From positions 372,001-436,000 of the forward strand of contig UBPA01000003.1 in NCBI GenBank assembly GCA_900467185.1: 64,000 nucleotides of DNA, read 5' to 3'. A program made the position numbers and the translations under genes. This document shows positions 32,967 to 45,798 of the stretch, piece after piece (position 1 is the stretch's first letter; every line of letters starts with the position of its first letter). This DNA comes from Hyphomicrobiales bacterium (GTDB taxonomy: Bacteria; Pseudomonadota; Alphaproteobacteria; Rhizobiales; Rhizobiaceae). The notes beneath the pieces are model-generated. The model was given only the letters and a program-made list of their open reading frames with translations. It was not told the DNA's origin and did not search any database.

Positions 32967-33101
32967 GTCGCGTCTCCTCTGGTCAGAAAGGCCCCGATAA
33001 CGTCAACGGCATCGGTTCGCCAGCATTTTCGCGTTTGGCAAGCTGGCCAATCGTCAAACACCGTCTATGATAAGCAATATCCGAAAGAACCCCGGTGATT
33101 T

Positions 33102-34538
33102 ATGCCTGCGAAGAAAACAATCGCGAACACGACGACGAAATCCGCCAAAAGCAACAAGATCCCGTCCGCCCTTCAGGCGCCGCGCGGGGTGAAGACCTGG
33201 AAGGAAGCCGCCGACTGGCTGAAAGTTCGGGGCATCGAAGACGTGGAGTGCATCACTCCCGACATTGCCGGCGTTCCCCGCGGCAAGATGATGCCCTCCT
33301 CGAAATTCACCTCCAACACCTCGCTCGCCTTGCCCTCCGCCATCTACCGGCACACGATTTCGGGCGAGTACCCGGAGGAGACGGGCGACTTCCGCTATGA
33401 CAGCCGCGACAGCGATATCAAGCTCGTGCCGGATCTCTCCACGCTCTCCATCGTTCCATGGGAGACGGACCCGACCGCGCAGGTGATCTGCGACATCGCG
33501 GGATCCAAGGGCGAGAACGTGCCCTACACGCCGCGCAACGTGCTGAAGCACGTGCTGGAACTCTACCGGCTGAAGGGCTGGAAGCCGGTCGTGGCTCCCG
33601 AGATCGAATTCTACCTCGTCGCCAAGAACGACGATCCCGACTATCCGCTGCATCCGCCGAAGGGCCGTTCGGGCCGCTCGATCCAGGGTGGGCAGGCCTA
33701 TTCGATCGCTGGCGTCAACGAGTTCGACGAGCTGATCGACGACATCTACCACTTCTCCGAAAAGCAGGGTCTGGAGATCGACACGCTGATCCACGAGGAA
33801 GGTCCGGCGCAGCTGGAGATCAACCTGCGGCATGGCGATCCGATCGAGCTGGCCGACCAGGTGTTCCTGTTCAAGCGCACGATCCGCGAAGCCGCGCTGA
33901 AGCACGGGATCTATGCGACCTTCATGGCGAAGCCCATGCAGAGCCAGGCGGGCTCGGCCATGCACATCCACCAGTCGATCGTGGAAGTGAACACCGGTCG
34001 CAACCTGTTTTCCAACGCGGACGGCTCGCCCTCCAAGGAGTTCTTCCACTTCATCGGCGGCATGCAGCATTATATCCCGAAGGCGCTGTCGATGATGGCG
34101 CCCTATGTGAACTCCTATCGCCGGCTGACGCCTGATATGTCGGCACCGGTCAACAATGCCTGGGGCTACGACAACCGGACGACGGCGTTTCGTGTGCCGG
34201 ATTCCGAACCGGCCGCACGGCGTGTGGAAAACCGGCTGCCGAGTTCGGACGCCAACCCCTATCTGGCGCTCGCGGCCTCGCTCGGCTGCGGCTATCTCGG
34301 CCTGACGCAGGCACTGGAGCCGACCGCACCGGCCGACGATAGCGTCAACACCAAGGCGATCGAGCTGCCGCGCGGACTTCTGGAAGCCGTCGCAGCGCTG
34401 GAAGCCGAACCCGCCTTCCACGACGTGTTCTCGGCCGAGTTCATCGCCATCTATGCCGGCGTGAAACGCGGCGAATTCGAGACCTTCATGCAGGTGATCA
34501 GCCCTTGGGAGCGGGAATATCTGCTTCTGAACGTGTGA
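33102..34538 (+). CDS. puuA: Glutamine-synthetase-family ligase, probable gamma-glutamylputrescine synthetase
   Basis: A 478-residue GS-fold enzyme with a basic N-terminal extension (about 25 residues) ahead of the beta-grasp domain. Metal and ATP site motifs are APEIEFYL, EEGPAQLEINL and MAKPMQSQAGSAMHIHQS. It lacks the adenylylation-type C-terminus of GlnA. Its partner is an FAD amine oxidase starting 8 bases later, the arrangement of puuA-puuB. I therefore read it as ligating glutamate to putrescine imported by PotFGHI. Other amines are possible, since GS-like ligases are diverse. Confidence 0.78.
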   Translation: MPAKKTIANTTTKSAKSNKIPSALQAPRGVKTWKEAADWLKVRGIEDVECITPDIAGVPRGKMMPSSKFTSNTSLALPSAIYRHTISGEYPEETGDFRYDSRDSDIKLVPDLSTLSIVPWETDPTAQVICDIAGSKGENVPYTPRNVLKHVLELYRLKGWKPVVAPEIEFYLVAKNDDPDYPLHPPKGRSGRSIQGGQAYSIAGVNEFDELIDDIYHFSEKQGLEIDTLIHEEGPAQLEINLRHGDPIELADQVFLFKRTIREAALKHGIYATFMAKPMQSQAGSAMHIHQSIVEVNTGRNLFSNADGSPSKEFFHFIGGMQHYIPKALSMMAPYVNSYRRLTPDMSAPVNNAWGYDNRTTAFRVPDSEPAARRVENRLPSSDANPYLALAASLGCGYLGLTQALEPTAPADDSVNTKAIELPRGLLEAVAALEAEPAFHDVFSAEFIAIYAGVKRGEFETFMQVISPWEREYLLLNV

Positions 34539-34546
34539 GCCCTGCC

Positions 34547-35845
34547 ATGACCTCCGCGGCACAGTGGCAGAGCCCGATCTCGCCCGGCATCTCGTGGTAC
34601 GAGGATGCCGTCGGCGAGCGCCCGGCCTATCCGAGGCTCGACGGCGACATGACGGCCGATGTCGCCGTCATCGGCGGCGGCTTCACCGGTCTTCAGGCGG
34701 CCTATAACCTTGCCGCGGGCGGGGTGCGGGTCGTCCTGATCGACGCCTGCCGCTTCGGCGACGGGGCGTCCGGGCGCAATGGCGGGCAGCTCGGCACCGG
34801 CCAGCGCGCCGAGGTGGACGAGCTCGAAAAGCAGTATGGGCGGGCGCGGGCCAAAGCGCTCTTCGACATGGCGGAGGACGCAAAGCGCGGCCTCCTCGAC
34901 TTTGCCGCACGCCACGCCATCGACATGGAATACCAGCCGGGCCACCTCTCGGTGACGCACAAGGCTTCCTCCGAGAAGGCCTACCGGGCCTATGTCGAAA
35001 GCATGGCACGCGATTACGGCTACCCGCATATGCAGATGATGGATGCGGCGGAGACGGCGGAGCGGCTCGGTTCCCGGCACTACGTGCTCGGCATCCGCGA
35101 TAGCGGCACCGGCCATATCCAGCCGATGAAGCTGCTGGTGGGGCTCGCCCGCGCCGCGCAGGCGGCCGGCGCGCAGCTGTTCGAGAACACCGAGGCGACG
35201 GACATCCGGCTGTCCCAGGGCAAGGTGCTCGTGGAAACCGCACGCGGCACGATCCGCGCCGACCGGGCGCTGATCGCCTGCAACGCCCATATCGGCAGGC
35301 TGGAGCCGGTGACCGCGTCGCATGTCATGCCGATCCGCTCCTTCATCGGCGCCACCGCGCCGCTGGGCGACGCCTCGCCCGTGCTGCCCGGCGGCGAGAG
35401 CGTTGCCGACAGCCGTTTCGTGGTGCGCTATTTCCGCCGGTCGCGTGACGGGCGGCTGCTCTTCGGCGGTCGTGAGGCCTATACCGCCGACAATCCGCGC
35501 GACATTTCCACCCATATCCGGCGGCAGATCGCGGAAATTTACCCGGACCTTGCCGACGTGCAGATGACGCATGCCTGGGGCGGGTCCGTCGGCATCACCA
35601 TGCCGCGCCAGCCCTTCGTGCGCGAGGTCATGCCCGGCGTTACCACCATCGGCGGGTTCTCCGGCCATGGCGTCATGCTGTCCAATCATTGCGGAAAGCT
35701 CTATGCCGATCTCGTGCTCGGACGCGGCACCGATATCGACCTTCTGAAGGCTCTGCGCATTCCCGCCTTTCCCGGCGGACGGCGTTTCCGATCGCCGCTT
35801 TTGTTCCTCGCGCTCACTTGGTATGCTCTCCGCGACAAGCTGTGA
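34547..35845 (+). CDS. puuB: FAD-dependent oxidoreductase, probable gamma-glutamylputrescine oxidase
   Basis: A 432-residue D-amino-acid-oxidase-fold protein. FAD motif VAVIGGGFTGLQAA begins near residue 34, followed by GASGRNGGQLGTGQ, and the C-terminal GGFSGHGVMLSNHCGK closes the flavin site. The PuuB/OrdL type oxidises gamma-glutamylputrescine to the aldehyde with release of ammonia and peroxide. ATG 34547 gives the standard length and lies 8 bases from the preceding stop. The aldehyde dehydrogenase and hydrolase that complete the route are not in this window. Confidence 0.78.
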   Translation: MTSAAQWQSPISPGISWYEDAVGERPAYPRLDGDMTADVAVIGGGFTGLQAAYNLAAGGVRVVLIDACRFGDGASGRNGGQLGTGQRAEVDELEKQYGRARAKALFDMAEDAKRGLLDFAARHAIDMEYQPGHLSVTHKASSEKAYRAYVESMARDYGYPHMQMMDAAETAERLGSRHYVLGIRDSGTGHIQPMKLLVGLARAAQAAGAQLFENTEATDIRLSQGKVLVETARGTIRADRALIACNAHIGRLEPVTASHVMPIRSFIGATAPLGDASPVLPGGESVADSRFVVRYFRRSRDGRLLFGGREAYTADNPRDISTHIRRQIAEIYPDLADVQMTHAWGGSVGITMPRQPFVREVMPGVTTIGGFSGHGVMLSNHCGKLYADLVLGRGTDIDLLKALRIPAFPGGRRFRSPLLFLALTWYALRDKL

Positions 35846-35937
35846 CCCTCCCCCCGGCGCATTTTTTGCAACGCAGCACTAGCGCCTTTAAATCGATTAG
35901 ATTATAAAACGCCCGACCTGAGAGAGATCGATATCCC

Positions 35938-37413
35938 ATGAGCAGCCAGATCATTCCCGTCGAACCCTTTGACTATGTCGTCTTTGGCGGCACCGGCGAT
36001 CTTGCCGAGCGGAAGCTTCTTCCTGCCCTCTACCACCGCCAGCTCGATGGCCAGCTGACCGACCCGACCCGCATCATCGGCGCCTCGCGCACCGCGATGA
36101 CGCACGAGGAATACCGCCAGTTCGGCCGCGCGGCGCTGAAGGAACACCTGAAGGCCGGCGAGTACGACGAGGCCGAGGTCAAGACCTTCACCGACCGCCT
36201 TTTCTACATTTCCGTCGATGCCAAGACCGACCAGGGCTGGGACAAGCTGAAGGCGCTGCTGGACGAGGCCAAGGACCGCGTGCGCGCCTTCTACCTCGCC
36301 GTCGCCCCCGGCATTTTCGGCGCCATTTCCGAGAAGATCCGCGACCACAAGCTGATCACCAAGACCACCCGCATCGTGGTGGAAAAGCCGATCGGCCGCG
36401 ACCTTGCCTCCGCGCTCGAGCTGAACGACACGATCGGCAAGGTTTTCAAGGAAGAACAGATCTTCCGCATCGACCATTACCTCGGCAAGGAAACCGTGCA
36501 GAACCTGATGGCGCTGCGCTTTGCCAATACGCTGTACGAGCCGCTGTGGAATTCGTCCTACATCGACCACATCCAGATCACGGTGGCCGAAGCCGTCGGC
36601 CTTGAGAGCCGCGCGGGCTACTACGACACGGCCGGTGCGCTGCGCGACATGGTGCAGAACCACATCCTGCAGCTGCTCTGCCTCGTCGCCATGGAGGTTC
36701 CGCCGTCGATGAACGCGGAAGCCGTGCGCGACGAGAAGCTGAAGGTTCTGCGCGCGCTGAAGCCGATCACCGCGGCCAATGTCGAGAAGATGACCGTGCG
36801 CGGCCAGTACAAGGCCGGCGCGTCTGCCGGCGGTCCGGTCAAGGGCTACCTCGAAGAGCTTGAGGGGGGTGTTTCCAACACCGAGACCTTCGTCGGCATC
36901 AAGGCCGAAATCAACAACTGGCGCTGGGCCGGCGTGCCGTTCTACATCCGCACCGGCAAGCGCATGGCGACCCGCATGTCGGAAATCGTCATTTCCTTCA
37001 AGCCGATCCCGCATTCGATCTTCGACGATGCCGCCGGCCGCGTGGAGGCCAACCAGCTGATCATCCGCCTGCAGCCGGACGAGGGCGTCAAGCAGTCGCT
37101 GATGATCAAGGATCCGGGCCCGGGCGGCATGCGCCTGCGCAACGTGTCGCTGGACATGACGTTTGCGGAATCCTTCAACGCTCGCAGCGCCGACGCTTAC
37201 GAGCGCCTGCTGCTCGACGTGATCCGCAACAACCAGACCCTGTTCATGCGCCGCGACGAGGTGGAAGCGGCGTGGCGCTGGGTGGATCCGATCCTCAAGG
37301 CCTGGGACGAAGTGGGCCAGAAGCCGCAGTCCTACACGGCCGGCACCTGGGGTCCGAGCCAGGCGATCGCGCTCATCGAGCGTGACGGCCGCACATGGCA
37401 TGAAGTGGTCTAA
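35938..37413 (+). CDS. zwf: Glucose-6-phosphate 1-dehydrogenase
   Basis: A 491-residue enzyme that oxidises glucose-6-phosphate to 6-phosphogluconolactone. It has coenzyme motif VFGGTGDLAERK (residues 12-23), the substrate-binding active-site sequence FRIDHYLGKE, and the C-terminal GTWGPSQA. It heads the zwf-pgl-edd operon of the Entner-Doudoroff pathway. The 92 bases upstream are AT-rich near 35885-35907 (TTAGATTATAAAA) and likely carry the promoter. Confidence 0.96.
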   Translation: MSSQIIPVEPFDYVVFGGTGDLAERKLLPALYHRQLDGQLTDPTRIIGASRTAMTHEEYRQFGRAALKEHLKAGEYDEAEVKTFTDRLFYISVDAKTDQGWDKLKALLDEAKDRVRAFYLAVAPGIFGAISEKIRDHKLITKTTRIVVEKPIGRDLASALELNDTIGKVFKEEQIFRIDHYLGKETVQNLMALRFANTLYEPLWNSSYIDHIQITVAEAVGLESRAGYYDTAGALRDMVQNHILQLLCLVAMEVPPSMNAEAVRDEKLKVLRALKPITAANVEKMTVRGQYKAGASAGGPVKGYLEELEGGVSNTETFVGIKAEINNWRWAGVPFYIRTGKRMATRMSEIVISFKPIPHSIFDDAAGRVEANQLIIRLQPDEGVKQSLMIKDPGPGGMRLRNVSLDMTFAESFNARSADAYERLLLDVIRNNQTLFMRRDEVEAAWRWVDPILKAWDEVGQKPQSYTAGTWGPSQAIALIERDGRTWHEVV

Positions 37414-37416
37414 GCC

Positions 37417-38115
37417 ATGACTGCTAAGCTCCACACCTTCGAGACCTCGGCAGAGCTTGCCGAAAACCTGGCGACGGCCGTTGCCGACGCCCTCTCCGCC
37501 GGCATTGCCAGAGATGGCTCGGCCTCCATCGCCGTTTCCGGCGGCTCGACGCCCAAGGCCTTTTTCAAGGCGCTTGCGAACACGCCGCTCGACTGGACCA
37601 AGGTCACGGTGACGCTGGTGGACGAGCGGTTCGTCGAGCCCGACAGCGACCGTTCCAACGAAAAGCTGGTGCGCGACAACCTTCTGACGGGCGCGGCCTC
37701 CGCTGCCGTCTTCCAGCCGCTCTACTACCCCACGGCCACGGCCGAGGAGTCGGCGGCCACCGCGACCAAGGAAACGGCCCGGATCGGCCAACCTTTCGAC
37801 GTCGTGGTGCTGGGCATGGGCGGCGACGGGCACACGGCCTCGTTCTTCCCCGGCGGATCGCGCCTTGCCGAGGCGCTCGACCCGCAGACACCGCGCGGCG
37901 TGATGACCATGCAGGCGGAGGGGGCCGGCGAGCCGCGGCTGACCTTCACGTTTACGAGCCTCGAGGATGCGCGGCTTCTGGTGCTGCATATCGAAGGCGA
38001 CGCCAAGAAGACGGTGCTGGAGACGGCGCAAGGGGACGGTCCGGAAACGGATATGCCGATCCGCGCCATCCTGCGCCGCGCCGCCTCGCCGGTCGCGATC
38101 TACTGGGCGCCGTAA
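37417..38115 (+). CDS. pgl: 6-Phosphogluconolactonase
   Basis: A 232-residue protein of the SOL/DevB type that hydrolyses 6-phosphogluconolactone. Family motifs are AVSGGSTPKAFF near residue 44, VDERFVEPDSDRSNE, and GMGGDGHTASFFPG. It starts 3 bases after zwf and is therefore co-translated. Length is normal. Confidence 0.94.
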   Translation: MTAKLHTFETSAELAENLATAVADALSAGIARDGSASIAVSGGSTPKAFFKALANTPLDWTKVTVTLVDERFVEPDSDRSNEKLVRDNLLTGAASAAVFQPLYYPTATAEESAATATKETARIGQPFDVVVLGMGGDGHTASFFPGGSRLAEALDPQTPRGVMTMQAEGAGEPRLTFTFTSLEDARLLVLHIEGDAKKTVLETAQGDGPETDMPIRAILRRAASPVAIYWAP

Positions 38116-38237
38116 AGGGCGTGCCCTCCCGGTCACCGGCCCGTCGCGCGAGACTTGACACACCCGGCGCTCATTCGCGCCGACACCGATGATCCACATC
38201 TGAGACAGGGGCCAGACAGGCCCCGGAAGGATAGGCC

Positions 38238-40058
38238 ATGACCGTCGATCCCCGCATCGCAGCCATCACCGCCCGTATCGTCGAGCGCTCCAAGCCATCG
38301 CGCGAACTCTATCTACATCGCGTCCGCAACGCCGCCGCCAAGGGCGTGCATCGCTCCGTGCTCGGCTGCGGCAATCTCGCGCATGGTTTCGCCGTCTGTT
38401 CCCCCTCCGAGAAGGTCGCGCTGTCGGGAGACACCGTGCCCAATCTCGGGATCATCACCTCCTATAACGACATGCTGTCGGCGCATCAGCCGTTCGAAAC
38501 CTACCCGGCGATGATCCGCGAAGCGGCGGCGCAAGCCGGTGGCATCGCGCAGGTTGCCGGTGGCGTTCCCGCCATGTGCGATGGCGTGACGCAAGGGCAG
38601 CCCGGCATGGAGCTGTCGCTGTTTTCGCGCGACCTCATCGCCATGGCCGCCGGCATCGGCCTGTCGCACAATATGTTCGACAGTACGGTCTATCTCGGCG
38701 TCTGCGACAAGATCGTGCCCGGCCTGATGATCGCGGCCATGACATTCGGCCACCTCCCCGCCGTCTTCATTCCCGCCGGCCCGATGACGACCGGCCTGCC
38801 GAACGACGAAAAGGCCCGCGTGCGCCAGCTCTATGCCGAAGGCAAGATCGGGCGCGACGAGCTGCTGGACGCCGAGTCCAAGTCCTATCACGGTCCCGGC
38901 ACCTGCACCTTCTACGGCACGGCCAATTCCAACCAGATGGTGATGGAAATCATGGGCTTCCATATGCCCGGCGCCTCCTTCATCAATCCCGGCACGCCGC
39001 TGCGCGACGCGCTGACACGCGAGGCGACCAAGCGGGCGCTGGCAATCACCGCGCTCGGCAATGAATTCACCCCCGCCGGCGAAATGATCGACGAGCGCTC
39101 CATCGTCAACGGCGTCATCGGCCTGCATGCGACGGGCGGCTCGACCAACCACACGATGCATCTCGTCGCCATGGCGCGCGCCGCCGGCATCATGCTCACC
39201 TGGCAGGATATCTCGGAGCTTTCCGACATCATCCCCCTGCTCGCCCGCGTCTACCCCAATGGCCTTGCGGATGTGAACCATTTCCACGCCGCCGGCGGCA
39301 TCGGCTATCTCATCGGTCAGCTGTTGAAAACCGGCATGATCCACGAGGACGTTCGCACCGTGTTCGGCCATGGGCTCCAGGCCTATGCGATCGACGTGAA
39401 GCTCGGCGAGAACGGCACGGTCGCCCGCGAGCGCGCACCCGATGTCAGCCACGACCCGAAGGTGCTCGCTACCATCGACAAGCCCTTCCAGACGACGGGC
39501 GGCCTCAAGATGCTCACCGGCAATCTCGGCAAGGCCGTCATCAAGATCTCGGCCGTCAAGCCGGAGCGCCACATCATCGAAGCGCCGGCGAAGATCTTCC
39601 ACGATCAGGCGAGCCTCAACGACGCCTTCAAGGAGGGCAAGCTCGAGGGCAATTTCGTCGCCGTCGTGCGCTTCCAGGGCCCGAAGGCGAACGGCATGCC
39701 GGAACTGCACAAGCTGACGACCGTGCTCGGCATCCTTCAGGATCGCGGCCAGATGGTCGCCCTCATCACCGACGGCCGCATGTCGGGCGCCTCCGGCAAA
39801 GTCCCCTCCGCCATCCACATGACCCCCGAAGCCAAAGATGGCGGCCCGATCTCCAAGATCCGCGAAGGCGACATCATCCGCCTCGACGCGACGACCGGCG
39901 AGATCAACGTGCTGGTGCCGGATGCAGACCTCGCCGCACGCGCGCCGGCAGAGGCCGACCTCTCCGGCAACGAATTCGGCATGGGCCGCGAACTGTTCGC
40001 ACCGTTCCGGGCCATGACAGGGGCTGCGGAACACGGCGCGAGCGTGTTTTTTCATTAA
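38238..40058 (+). CDS. edd: Phosphogluconate dehydratase
   Basis: A 606-residue iron-sulfur dehydratase of the IlvD/Edd family that converts 6-phosphogluconate to 2-keto-3-deoxy-6-phosphogluconate. Typical sequences are [12 protein letters not shown], the cluster-region [31 protein letters not shown], and [15 protein letters not shown]. It is 122 bases after pgl with its own GGAAGG ribosome site. The aldolase eda is not in the window, as is usual in rhizobia where it lies elsewhere. Confidence 0.95.
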   Translation: MTVDPRIAAITARIVERSKPSRELYLHRVRNAAAKGVHRSVLGCGNLAHGFAVCSPSEKVALSGDTVPNLGIITSYNDMLSAHQPFETYPAMIREAAAQAGGIAQVAGGVPAMCDGVTQGQPGMELSLFSRDLIAMAAGIGLSHNMFDSTVYLGVCDKIVPGLMIAAMTFGHLPAVFIPAGPMTTGLPNDEKARVRQLYAEGKIGRDELLDAESKSYHGPGTCTFYGTANSNQMVMEIMGFHMPGASFINPGTPLRDALTREATKRALAITALGNEFTPAGEMIDERSIVNGVIGLHATGGSTNHTMHLVAMARAAGIMLTWQDISELSDIIPLLARVYPNGLADVNHFHAAGGIGYLIGQLLKTGMIHEDVRTVFGHGLQAYAIDVKLGENGTVARERAPDVSHDPKVLATIDKPFQTTGGLKMLTGNLGKAVIKISAVKPERHIIEAPAKIFHDQASLNDAFKEGKLEGNFVAVVRFQGPKANGMPELHKLTTVLGILQDRGQMVALITDGRMSGASGKVPSAIHMTPEAKDGGPISKIREGDIIRLDATTGEINVLVPDADLAARAPAEADLSGNEFGMGRELFAPFRAMTGAAEHGASVFFH

Positions 40059-40108
40059 CACACTCTGATGAAGCTTTCCCGGATACTCAGATCCTATATA
40101 TTTGAGGA

Positions 40109-40437
40109 ATGCGGGCTCTTACGTTCTGCGGTAGCAGTCTTCGGATTTGCGGGCTTTTCCCGATACGGTAAGGCGGGAGGCCGGTTATCAACTTGAGAAG
40201 GTGCAAAACGCACAGTCGCCCTCCGACTGGAAGTCCATGCCGTCCATCGGCACGGGTGTGCACGAAATCAGACTGAGGGACGTATCCGGGGCCTTCCGTG
40301 TGATCTATGTCGCCCGGTTTGCGGATGCGGTTTACGTGCTGCATTGCTTCCAGAAGAAGACGCAGAAGACAGGCAAGACGGATCTGGACATGGCGATGCA
40401 ACGCTATCGCAAGCTCATCAGGGACCTCGACCCATGA
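40109..40437 (+). pseudogene. HigB/RelE-type toxin (phage Gp49-like family) with a one-base deletion
   Basis: Two frames together encode a typical toxin of about 109 residues. ATG 40109, after GAGGA, gives MRALTFCGSSL; then the frame must shift at about 40140-40144 to continue DLRAFPDTVRREAGYQLEKV ... FRVIYVARFADAVYVLHCFQKKTQK. The family reads GSSLxDLRAFPD across this point, so one base is missing. A shorter product from TTG 40147 (96 residues) would lack the first strand. The 3' end overlaps the antitoxin start by four bases. Either the toxin is inactivated, or there is a sequencing error or recoding. Confidence 0.75.
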
Positions 40438-40715
40438 TAAAAGAAACATTTGCGAGTGTTTGGGATGCGATCGAGGATCAACCTGCTGACGCTGAAAGTC
40501 TTAAGCTTCGGTCGAAGCTGATGGGCGCCCTTGAGCGGCATATCCGCACGGAAGGCTGGACGCAGGCCGAGGCCGCAGACCGATTGGCCGTCCCGCAACC
40601 GCGCATTTCGGACCTTATGCGAGGGAAAATCACTCTGTTCTCGATCGACGCGCTGGTGACCCTGCTTTTACGAGCTGGGCTGCATGTCGATGTTTCGGTT
40701 CGAGAGGCTGCTTGA
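40434..40715 (+). CDS. HigA-type antitoxin (XRE helix-turn-helix)
   Basis: A 93-residue protein with an XRE DNA-binding fold in the second half (WTQAEAADRLAVPQPRISDL, about residues 42-61), then KITLFSIDALVTLLLRAG. It belongs to the antitoxins paired with Gp49-like toxins in a toxin-first order. The ATGA overlap with the toxin stop shows coupled translation. Even if the toxin is broken, the antitoxin frame is intact and may persist as a repressor. Confidence 0.82.
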   Translation: MIKETFASVWDAIEDQPADAESLKLRSKLMGALERHIRTEGWTQAEAADRLAVPQPRISDLMRGKITLFSIDALVTLLLRAGLHVDVSVREAA

Positions 40716-40816
40716 ACGAGAAATGCCTGATGACGACGTCGGCCGCTATCGACGACGCTTCTCGGGAACGAAGCATGGATGATCGAAAGACACGTCCGCC
40801 TCTCGGATGAGGAAAA

Positions 40817-40841
40817 AGCGCGCCGACATCATCGGCGCGCT
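40817..40841 (-). terminator. Terminator of the alpha/beta hydrolase gene
   Basis: AGCGCGCCGA (40817-40826) pairs perfectly with 40832-40841 around CATCA. On the minus strand it is followed by five T's (40812-40816 region), 24 bases after the hydrolase stop. Confidence 0.8.
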
Positions 40842-40865
40842 CTCTTTGTTGTTATGCCTTGTCTC

Positions 40866-41684
40866 TTATGCCAGGAACTCGAGGAGATCCTTGTTCAGGC
40901 GGTCCGGCACGGTGGCGAACAGGCCGTGGGGCTCGCCGTCATATTCGATCAGCCGGGCACCAGCGATGCCGTTCGCAGCCGCACGGCCCGAGGGATCGAT
41001 GGGGACGGTCTTGTCGGCGGTGCCGTGGATGACGAGCGTGGGGATGGTGAAAGACGCGAGATCCGGGCGGAAGTCGGTCGTTCCGAAGGCGGTTACGCAA
41101 TCGATCGTCGCCTTGGGGCTGGCCATGACGCCGAGCACGAAGGACCAGTCGAGCACACCCTGGCTCACCGGACGGCTGACCAGCCCGACGCCGTAAAAGG
41201 TTTTTGCAAAGCTCTGCAGGAAGGCGAAACGATCCTCGCGAATCTGCGTCTTCATATCCTCGAACACGCTCGCATCAACGCCATCCGGGTTGCTCTCGTC
41301 CTTGAGAAGATACGGAGCGACGGACGCCACGAGGACGGCCTTTGCGATGCGCGATGCGCCGTGACGGGAGAGATAGCGCGCGATTTCGCCGCCGCCCATG
41401 GAGAACCCGACCAGCGAGACATCCTGCAGATCAAGCCCGTCGATGACGCTTGCAAGGTCGTCGGCGAAGGTGTCGTAATTGTAGCCGGTCGCGGGATGGC
41501 CCGACTGGCCGAAGCCGCGGCGGTCATAGGTGATGACGCGGTAGCCTGCTTCCAATAGAGCGACAGTCTGATATTCGAACATGTCGCCGGTCAGAGGCCA
41601 GCCGTGAATGAGGACGACGGGACGGCCCTGCCCCATATCCTTGACGTGAAGTTTCGTGCCGTCTTTTGCGTCGATATACGCCAT
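40866..41684 (-). CDS. Alpha/beta hydrolase, non-haem chloroperoxidase-like
   Basis: A 272-residue cytosolic hydrolase. Oxyanion region LIHGWPLTG, nucleophile elbow GFSMGG (Ser near residue 96), acid in HGTADKTVP and catalytic His in YDGEPHGLF form the expected triad. The family contains esterases and cofactor-free haloperoxidases; the natural substrate is unknown. It is a monocistronic gene between the toxin-antitoxin pair and aglK. Confidence 0.88.
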   Translation of the reverse strand: MAYIDAKDGTKLHVKDMGQGRPVVLIHGWPLTGDMFEYQTVALLEAGYRVITYDRRGFGQSGHPATGYNYDTFADDLASVIDGLDLQDVSLVGFSMGGGEIARYLSRHGASRIAKAVLVASVAPYLLKDESNPDGVDASVFEDMKTQIREDRFAFLQSFAKTFYGVGLVSRPVSQGVLDWSFVLGVMASPKATIDCVTAFGTTDFRPDLASFTIPTLVIHGTADKTVPIDPSGRAAANGIAGARLIEYDGEPHGLFATVPDRLNKDLLEFLA

Positions 41685-41774
41685 GCGAAGCTCCTTTGCT
41701 TTCTCGCCCCACCCAATTCGCAGAGAGCGGGTTTGGTTCCGGGAAAAGCGCGGGAGATCCGCTATGGATGGACG

Positions 41775-42863
<1,089 letters not shown>

Positions 42864-42895
42864 GGGTCCCTCCCCGTTCACTTCAATCGTGATCG

Positions 42896-44572
<1,677 letters not shown>

Positions 44573-44651
44573 GGAAGGGGGCAGGTCCTTGGGCGGATGG
44601 GTTCGGGGACGGATGGGTTCGGAAATGCGGAGTCGGGTCGCTCGACGCGGA

Positions 44652-45797
44652 TCAACCGCCCTTGACGGATCCCGCCAGCAGGCCGCGCACGAGATAGCGC
44701 TGCAGGCTGAAGAAGACGATGAGCGGGATGATGATGGTGATGAAGGCGGACGCCGTCAGGATTTCCCAGTTGCCGCCGCGCGAGCCGAGCAGGTTGACGA
44801 GGCGGCCGGTGAGCACCAGCTCGTTATTGCCGGTGCCGAGGAAGACCATGGCGACGAGCAGATCGTTCCAGGTCCAGAGGAACTGGAAGATGGCGAAGGA
44901 GGCGAGTGCTGGGAAGGACAGCGGCAGGATGATCTTGACGAAGATGTCGAAATCGCTGGCGCCATCGACCCGGGCGGATTCCATGATCTCGCGCGGCAGG
45001 CCGGCCATATAGTTGCGCAGCAGATAGATGGCGAGCGGCAGGCCGAAGCCCATATGCGCGAGCCAGATCCCCACATAGGTCTTGGCGGGCACGCCGAGAA
45101 AGGCGCCGACGCCGTTATAGAGCTTGAGCAGCGGGATCAGCGACATTTGCAGCGGCACAACCAGCAGGCCGACGACGATGGCGATGAGAACGGTGCGGCC
45201 GGGAAAGGGCATCCAGGCGAGCGCATAGGCGGCAAAGGCCGCGACGAGGATGGGGATGATGGTGGAGGGAATGGAGACGGTCAGCGAGTTGATGAAGGAC
45301 GCGCCGATGCCTTCCGCATTCAAGACTTCGCGGTAATTGTCGAAGGTGAAGCGCGAGGGCACGGCGGCCTGAACGAAGATGCGCTGGCCGCGCGAGCCTT
45401 CCATGGCGACGTCGGAGACGATCTCGTAGCTGCCATCCTCCTGCACGGTCAGCCGCTCGCCGTCGTTGAGCGTTGCGGTCTGGCCGGGCTCGAAGGCGGC
45501 TGGCTCCTGCGTGCGGAAACCGAAGGCGGAGACGCGGGCGCCGGGATTGTCGAGCGCATTGCCGGTGATGACGAACTTGCCGTCGCGCTGCTGCTGCGCC
45601 TCGGGGCCGGGTGCGCGCACCGTCAGGTTCTGGCTGGAGGTGGACAGCGCCGTCCACCAGCCGGAGACGGCCAGCTGGTCCTTGTCGCGCAGCGACGAGA
45701 TGAGGAGGCCAGCCGTCGGGATCGTCCAGAGGATGACCAGCAGCAGCACCGAGAGATGGACGAAGAGGACGAGCGGGGAGCGTTTCGATGCAATCAT
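44652..45797 (-). CDS. aglG: Alpha-glucoside ABC transporter, permease
   Basis: A 381-residue MalG-like permease. The first membrane segment is at about 9-33, followed by a long periplasmic insert (about residues 35-150), which is typical of AglG and absent from many sugar permeases. The EAA loop is LPREIMESARVDGASDFDIF near residue 265. It has one base between it and aglF. Confidence 0.92.
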   Translation of the reverse strand: MIASKRSPLVLFVHLSVLLLVILWTIPTAGLLISSLRDKDQLAVSGWWTALSTSSQNLTVRAPGPEAQQQRDGKFVITGNALDNPGARVSAFGFRTQEPAAFEPGQTATLNDGERLTVQEDGSYEIVSDVAMEGSRGQRIFVQAAVPSRFTFDNYREVLNAEGIGASFINSLTVSIPSTIIPILVAAFAAYALAWMPFPGRTVLIAIVVGLLVVPLQMSLIPLLKLYNGVGAFLGVPAKTYVGIWLAHMGFGLPLAIYLLRNYMAGLPREIMESARVDGASDFDIFVKIILPLSFPALASFAIFQFLWTWNDLLVAMVFLGTGNNELVLTGRLVNLLGSRGGNWEILTASAFITIIIPLIVFFSLQRYLVRGLLAGSVKGG

Positions 45798-45798
45798 C

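Noticed and set aside
35902-38199. Leftward open frame of 765 codons opposite zwf and pgl
   Set aside because: Antisense shadow of two certain enzymes, with no plausible start.
40344-40433. Antitoxin start 30 codons upstream
   Set aside because: That part is the toxin sequence read in another frame; ATG 40434 with ATGA overlap fits the family.
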